DNA from: Clostridia bacterium
GTDB lineage: Bacteria > Bacillota_A > Clostridia > Oscillospirales > CAG-272
Direction of reading: 5' to 3'
DNA length: 6,835 bases
Assembly (NCBI GenBank): GCA_017462145.1
Contig: JAFTRT010000206.1
Span: 1 to 6,835 of the forward strand
The first letter of the stretch is position 1, and every line of letters starts with the position of its first letter. Positions 3,829-6,835 of this stretch are shown here, piece by piece. The notes beneath the pieces are model-generated. The model searched no databases. It saw only the letters and a list, made by a program, of their open reading frames with translations, and was not told the DNA's origin. Made by a program: the position numbers and the translations under genes.

Positions 3829-5682
3829 ATGGGAAAGTCTAACAGAATTCGAATCAATCGAGCCAATACCAAAATGTCGGCTCCTGTCGCAAAGAAAAGT
3901 CAAGGTATACCCGGATGGGCCTTGACCCTCATCACCATCCTGGTGGCCGTTGCTGTGGTCATGGGTGTGGCTGCGGGCATTATGTCCAACAACGGAACCT
4001 TTACCCGTCTTTCGACCTACGCAAAAACCGAGCATCACCGTGTTTCGGGCACCATGGCCGCTTATTTCTTCTATACTACATATTCCGAGTTCACCTCGGA
4101 TCTGGAGGAAGAGGATATGACCGCAATGGGTCTGAGCACCGGTACCTCTCTCAAATCCCAGACCTACAAGGGTGACGAGGAATTTGAGGGCACTTGGTTT
4201 GACTATTTTGCACAGAAGACCAAGGAAGCTCTGACCAAGACGTTGGTCTATTGTGAAAAGGCCACCGAAAACGGCCTGACGCTGGATGAAGATGACGAAA
4301 AGACCATTGAGCAGTCGTTCTCTACGCTGGATCTGTACGCAAGCATTTATCAGTACAGCAGAGCGGACATGATCCGGATGCAGTACGGTGCAGGCGTCAA
4401 CGAATCTGACGTACGCAAGGCAATGAGATTGCAGGCTTTGGCCAACAAGTACATTGAGTTTGCTACCGAAAAGCTCAACGCCGAGTTGGATGCCAATGCT
4501 CAGCAGATCACCGACCGCTATGAGGCCAACCGCAAGGACTATGATGTGATTGACTATCTGTACTACAATTACACTGTAAGTTTGGAGGATGTCATCGCAG
4601 AGGTACTGGGTACCTCCGAGTACACCGATGCACAGGTAGAGGAACGCAAAACCGATATTCTGAATGCCTACATGGCAAAGATTGCCGAGGCAAAGAGCAA
4701 GGCGGAGACCTTGATCACCGCAGACGAGGCTACCTTCAAGGAGACTGTGGTGAACGATTTGATCACCAAGTACTATGCCGCCGCACTGCTGGAGGCCGAA
4801 ATTGACGAAGCGGACGTTCCTACGGATACTGCCGTGGTCGATGCCATTAAGGAAGGTATCGTTGCCCAGATCCGTGCCGACATTCTGGACGGAAAGGCAA
4901 CCAGCACCCTGACCGCTACCGTTGAGGGCGAGGGCGATGCCAAGACCCACAAGCTCTTCGACAAGGTGGTTGCCGAGGCTTATGCCACCGCAATGTCCAA
5001 GCTTTACACCACCGTGTATGAGGACGTTTACGCAGACAGCTTGATCTACTTCCGCAAGGAGGTAGGCTACGTAGAGAAGGACACCTTCTCCGAATGGGTA
5101 TTCAGTGCAGACCGCACCGAAAAGACTCATACCATCTTCACCGGTGACAAGGATGTGACCGCAGAAAGCACCATTTCCTCTTTGACCAAATCCTACTCTG
5201 CAAGAGGCTATTTGGTAACCGCAGAGCCCTACAAGCTGACCAATCTGACCAAGGACGTGGCTTATATGACCTTTACCACCAAGGAAGAGGCACAGTTGGC
5301 CGCAGATGCCTTGAAGGCACACAGCGGTGCCATGACGTATGATGTCTTTGCATCGGTATATGAGTCCGTGGCTGTGGATAAAACCACCTCTTACTGTGAA
5401 AAGGTGACCGATTTTGCCAAGGGTGACATGAACAGTGATACCTTTGACGAGTGGGTCTATGCCGATGAGCGCAAGGCCGGTGATTTCACCACCGAACCTC
5501 TGGTACTGACCGAAGGCTCGGCGTATGCCCTGCTCTTCGTGGAGGCAGACGGCTATGAGGAATGGTATGTGGATGTAAGAGCCGACATCACCTCCGAGCG
5601 GATGGAAAGCGATCTGACAACCTTTAAGACCCAGGTGGCCATCACTTGGAATGACAAGGTTCTGGGTAAGCTGGCCGCATAA
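3829..5682 (+). CDS. Membrane-anchored SurA/PrsA-like extracytoplasmic protein lacking a clear PPIase domain
   Basis: This encodes a 617-residue protein. A basic N-terminus (residues 1-28) is followed by one hydrophobic helix (about 29-52, WALTLITILVAVAVVMGVAAG). There is no lipobox cysteine, so it is probably anchored by an uncleaved helix with the rest outside the cell. Residues 125-245 are helical and resemble the SurA/PrsA N-terminal chaperone domain (EKATENGLTLDEDDEKTIEQ, then YGAGVNESDVRKAMRLQAL and ANKYIEFATEKL). An acidic Ala/Thr-rich helical region follows (about 250-400). Two similar C-terminal modules begin at DTFSEWVFSADR (418) and DTFDEWVYADER (537), reminiscent of degenerate parvulin ends. 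I see no intact parvulin signature (HIL or GGDLG), so isomerase activity is doubtful; a holdase role at the cell surface is inferred. The ATG at 3829 is preferred over GTG at 3817 because AAAAAGGTGG precedes it by eight bases and the GTG lies within that site. Confidence 0.75.
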   Translation: MGKSNRIRINRANTKMSAPVAKKSQGIPGWALTLITILVAVAVVMGVAAGIMSNNGTFTRLSTYAKTEHHRVSGTMAAYFFYTTYSEFTSDLEEEDMTAMGLSTGTSLKSQTYKGDEEFEGTWFDYFAQKTKEALTKTLVYCEKATENGLTLDEDDEKTIEQSFSTLDLYASIYQYSRADMIRMQYGAGVNESDVRKAMRLQALANKYIEFATEKLNAELDANAQQITDRYEANRKDYDVIDYLYYNYTVSLEDVIAEVLGTSEYTDAQVEERKTDILNAYMAKIAEAKSKAETLITADEATFKETVVNDLITKYYAAALLEAEIDEADVPTDTAVVDAIKEGIVAQIRADILDGKATSTLTATVEGEGDAKTHKLFDKVVAEAYATAMSKLYTTVYEDVYADSLIYFRKEVGYVEKDTFSEWVFSADRTEKTHTIFTGDKDVTAESTISSLTKSYSARGYLVTAEPYKLTNLTKDVAYMTFTTKEEAQLAADALKAHSGAMTYDVFASVYESVAVDKTTSYCEKVTDFAKGDMNSDTFDEWVYADERKAGDFTTEPLVLTEGSAYALLFVEADGYEEWYVDVRADITSERMESDLTTFKTQVAITWNDKVLGKLAA

Positions 5683-5696
5683 GATCTATGATATGA

Positions 5697-5736
5697 GAAC
5701 GCCCCCGGAGGCTCCGCTTCTGTGGGCGTTCCTTTT
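5697..5736 (+). terminator. Terminator of the foldase-like gene
   Basis: GAACGCCC (5697-5704) pairs with GGGCGTTC (5724-5731) in a perfect 8-bp stem, with a smaller CGGA/TCCG stem in the loop. CTTTT follows. It lies 14 bp after the stop codon. The T tract is short, so some read-through into the zinc-ribbon gene is plausible. Confidence 0.8.
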
Positions 5737-5783
5737 CCAAATCAAAACGGGGAGGCTCGTGCCTCTCTGCGAAAGGAGTCGCT

Positions 5784-6419
5784 ATGGTTCTCCAACCCAA
5801 GCAAACCACCATTGCCTACCGCTGCCCCCATTGCGGTGCAGGGGTCATGAGTGCCGTGGGGCTGTTTCAGCTTTCCTCTCACATGGTCAAGCTGAAGTGC
5901 TCCTGCGGTGAAAGTGAAATGACCGTGGTATATCAAAAGGACGGCACCGTCCGCTTTACCGTACCCTGTATCTTTTGCCCCAATCCCCATCATTTTTCTC
6001 TCAATTCCTCGGTCTTCTTCAACAAGGAGCTGTTCTGCTTCTCTTGCCCCTATGCCGACGTGAGCTTGGCCATGGTAGGCGAGCTGAATCATGTGAAGGC
6101 CGAGTTGGCTCGCAGTGAGCTGGAATTGGCAGAGCTGGCCGAAAAGAGCGGCGGCTTCCATTCCCTCCACGGAGAAGAAGAGGTTTTCCATGACCCACAG
6201 GTGCTGGAGATCGTTACCTTCGTCCTCCGTGAGCTGGATGAAGAGGGGAAAATCCATTGCCGTTGCCCCGAAGGCCAAGAGGGTGACTATGAGGTCGAAA
6301 TCTGCGACGATCATATCCACGTCCACTGTAAACAATGCGGTGCTTCCAAAGACCTCCCCTCTGATTCGGTCATCGCCGCCAATCAGTTCCTCTACGCCGA
6401 TTCTTTGGAATTGGAATAA
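5784..6419 (+). CDS. Zinc-ribbon protein with three cysteine sets, function unknown
   Basis: This encodes a 211-residue soluble protein without membrane segments or signal peptide. Three four-cysteine sets, each compatible with a zinc ribbon, are visible: C14-x2-C17 with C39-x-C41, C62-x2-C65 with C85-x2-C88, and C159-x-C161 with C182-x2-C185. A helical, acidic segment (about 97-155, including ELNHVKAELARSELELAELAE) separates the second and third. The first ribbon begins YRCPHCGAGVMS and the last is HVHCKQCGASKDL. I do not recognise a named family; it looks like a conserved clostridial hypothetical that may bind nucleic acid or protein. The start has AAAGGAG five bases upstream. No promoter was found in the 47 bp after the preceding terminator, so expression may rely on read-through. 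Confidence 0.85.
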   Translation: MVLQPKQTTIAYRCPHCGAGVMSAVGLFQLSSHMVKLKCSCGESEMTVVYQKDGTVRFTVPCIFCPNPHHFSLNSSVFFNKELFCFSCPYADVSLAMVGELNHVKAELARSELELAELAEKSGGFHSLHGEEEVFHDPQVLEIVTFVLRELDEEGKIHCRCPEGQEGDYEVEICDDHIHVHCKQCGASKDLPSDSVIAANQFLYADSLELE

Positions 6420-6437
6420 GAATATGGGGAGGCGATT

Positions 6438-6473
6438 TTTGAGGGTCTTTTCTTGAAAGAAAAGACCCTCAAA
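6438..6473. terminator. 16-bp perfect hairpin after the zinc-ribbon gene
   Basis: TTTGAGGGTCTTTTCT pairs perfectly with AGAAAAGACCCTCAAA around a TGAA loop, 18 bp after the stop codon. There is no T run after the stem on either strand, so it is not a canonical intrinsic terminator. It could still mark the 3' end of the mRNA or be a short dispersed palindrome. The stem is symmetrical, so it may act for either direction. Confidence 0.6.
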
Positions 6474-6519
6474 CTCCCAAAAGAACTGCACAAAAAAAGA
6501 ATAGCGCCCTACGCTTTGT

Positions 6520-6546
6520 GTAGCAAAAAGTCGCTACGTTTTTTTT
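6520..6546 (+). terminator. Short stem with eight T
   Basis: GTAGC (6520-6524) and GCTAC (6533-6537) form a 5-bp stem followed by G and eight T (6539-6546). The long T tract supports terminator function on the plus strand; the stem is short, with an 8-nt loop. An alternative pairing of TAGCG (6502-6506) with CGCTA could enclose it. Confidence 0.55.
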
Positions 6547-6551
6547 AAGGG

Positions 6552-6619
6552 AGAAACCCATCGGACACTGCACAAGCCCATCTTCGATGGGCTGTGCTAA
6601 CCGATCGGGTTTCTTTTTT
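6552..6619 (+). terminator. Large bulged terminator hairpin at the edge of repeat copy B
   Basis: AGAAACCC-ATCGG (6552-6564) pairs with CCGAT-C-GGGTTTCT (6601-6614) with one bulge. An inner arm pairs GCACA with TGTGC and GCCCATC with GATGGGC around a TTC loop. Six T (6614-6619) end the structure. The right arm matches copy A at 13-25, and the same T tract follows there, so this hairpin is either part of the dispersed repeat or a preferred junction. It is the third hairpin in a row after the zinc-ribbon gene. Confidence 0.75.
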
Positions 6620-6647
6620 ATTGGAAAACAAAGCAAAAATTTGCTTC

Positions 6648-6709
6648 TTCCACTCTTTGCTCTTTCACTCGCTGTTTCTTTCACTCTCTGCTTCTTTCAC
6701 ACTCTATTG
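6648..6709. repeat. Tandem array in repeat copy B, four units
   Basis: Four degenerate units of 15-16 bp begin at 6648, 6663, 6679 and 6695 (TTCCACTCTTTGCTC, TTTCACTCGCTGTTTC, TTTCACTCTCTGCTTC, TTTCACACTCTATTG). They are more diverged from each other than the eight in copy A, whose first three are identical. This suggests recent expansion in copy A. Confidence 0.85.
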
Positions 6710-6735
6710 TGAATGTTTGCACTTCACTTGAGCCT

Positions 6736-6807
6736 TTCCCGGAAGGGAATAGTGGGACCACGATAGTGGTGGATGAGGTGTTATAAAGAAAATCAAACTC
6801 CTCATCC
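6736..6807. other. Three-hairpin module in repeat copy B
   Basis: The same three stems as at 208-279 are found: TTCCC/GGGAA (6736-6740 with 6745-6749), ACCAC/GTGGT (6757-6761 with 6766-6770) and GGATGAGG/CCTCATCC (6771-6778 with 6800-6807). Stem lengths and loop sizes are the same as in copy A. The only stem change is C for T in the second stem, turning a G-U pair into G-C. Confidence 0.6.
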
Positions 6808-6835
6808 GTCTATATTGTCATCATACTTGCTTCGC

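Larger units (their letters stand above)
6600..6835. repeat. Dispersed repeat, copy B (truncated by window end)
   Basis: This is the second copy of the repeat at 13-307, in the same orientation. It shares ACCGAT(C)GGGTTTC with six T, the ATTGGAAA spacer, the tandem array and the three-hairpin module. The segment 6709-6835 aligns without gaps to 181-307 with 12 mismatches by hand count. The match still holds at the last base of the window (CTTGCTTCGC), so the repeat probably continues beyond it. No gene lies here. Confidence 0.85.

Noticed and set aside
3798..3842. Tiny ORF (MKIKKKGG...) overlapping the foldase-like start
   Set aside because: It has 14 codons, no ribosome site, and overlaps the real ribosome site and start; a leader-peptide role cannot be supported.
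3805..5322. Minus-strand frame of 505 codons opposite the foldase-like gene
   Set aside because: It is unusually long, but it mirrors a plus-strand gene with anchor, ribosome site and terminator, and it has no recognisable domain or ribosome site.
1..6835. tRNA, rRNA, integrase, transposase, toxin-antitoxin or defence genes
   Set aside because: None of their motifs were seen. The AbrB-like protein resembles MazE-type antitoxins in fold, but there is no adjacent toxin gene.

Overview
The window looks like a chromosomal stretch from a Gram-positive Bacillota of the class Clostridia, probably a gut Oscillospirales-type organism. Supporting evidence: an AbrB-type regulator with a cysteine-knuckle tail, a ribonuclease J, a membrane-anchored SurA/PrsA-like protein, strong AAAGGAG-type ribosome binding sites, and textbook sigma-A promoters (TTGACA, 17 bp, TATAAT). 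The genus cannot be told from the sequence alone.

Layout. Positions 1-884 hold no convincing gene. They are a mosaic of repeats: a dispersed repeat with a 15-16 bp tandem array and three abutting hairpins, a duplicated 88-bp segment (324-411 and 679-766), inverted copies of a TCATCCTGAGCGAGC-type motif, and small stem-loops. A minus-strand abrB-like gene (932-1177) follows, with its own terminator and an ideal promoter. On the plus strand come a small one-pass membrane protein (1467-1766), ribonuclease J (1958-3634) with its own promoter and a leader of about 160 nt, a 617-residue membrane-anchored extracytoplasmic protein resembling a degenerate SurA/PrsA foldase (3829-5682), a terminator, and a 211-residue protein with three zinc-ribbon-like cysteine sets (5784-6419). 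From 6438 on there are stacked terminator-like hairpins, then a second copy of the dispersed repeat from position 1, cut off by the window end.

How the parts relate. The genes look like ordinary housekeeping or conserved clostridial genes, mostly as separate transcription units: rnj and the foldase-like gene each have a promoter signal. The zinc-ribbon gene sits 47 bp beyond a terminator with no obvious promoter, so it may depend on read-through. No defence, toxin-antitoxin, CRISPR or prophage system is visible.

The most unusual material is non-coding. The repeat family brackets the gene block as direct copies about 6.5 kb apart. The copies differ in tandem-unit number (8 versus 4), while the adjacent 127 bp aligns without gaps (12 mismatches by hand count) and keeps three consecutive hairpins. 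This family is the best candidate in the window for something undescribed.
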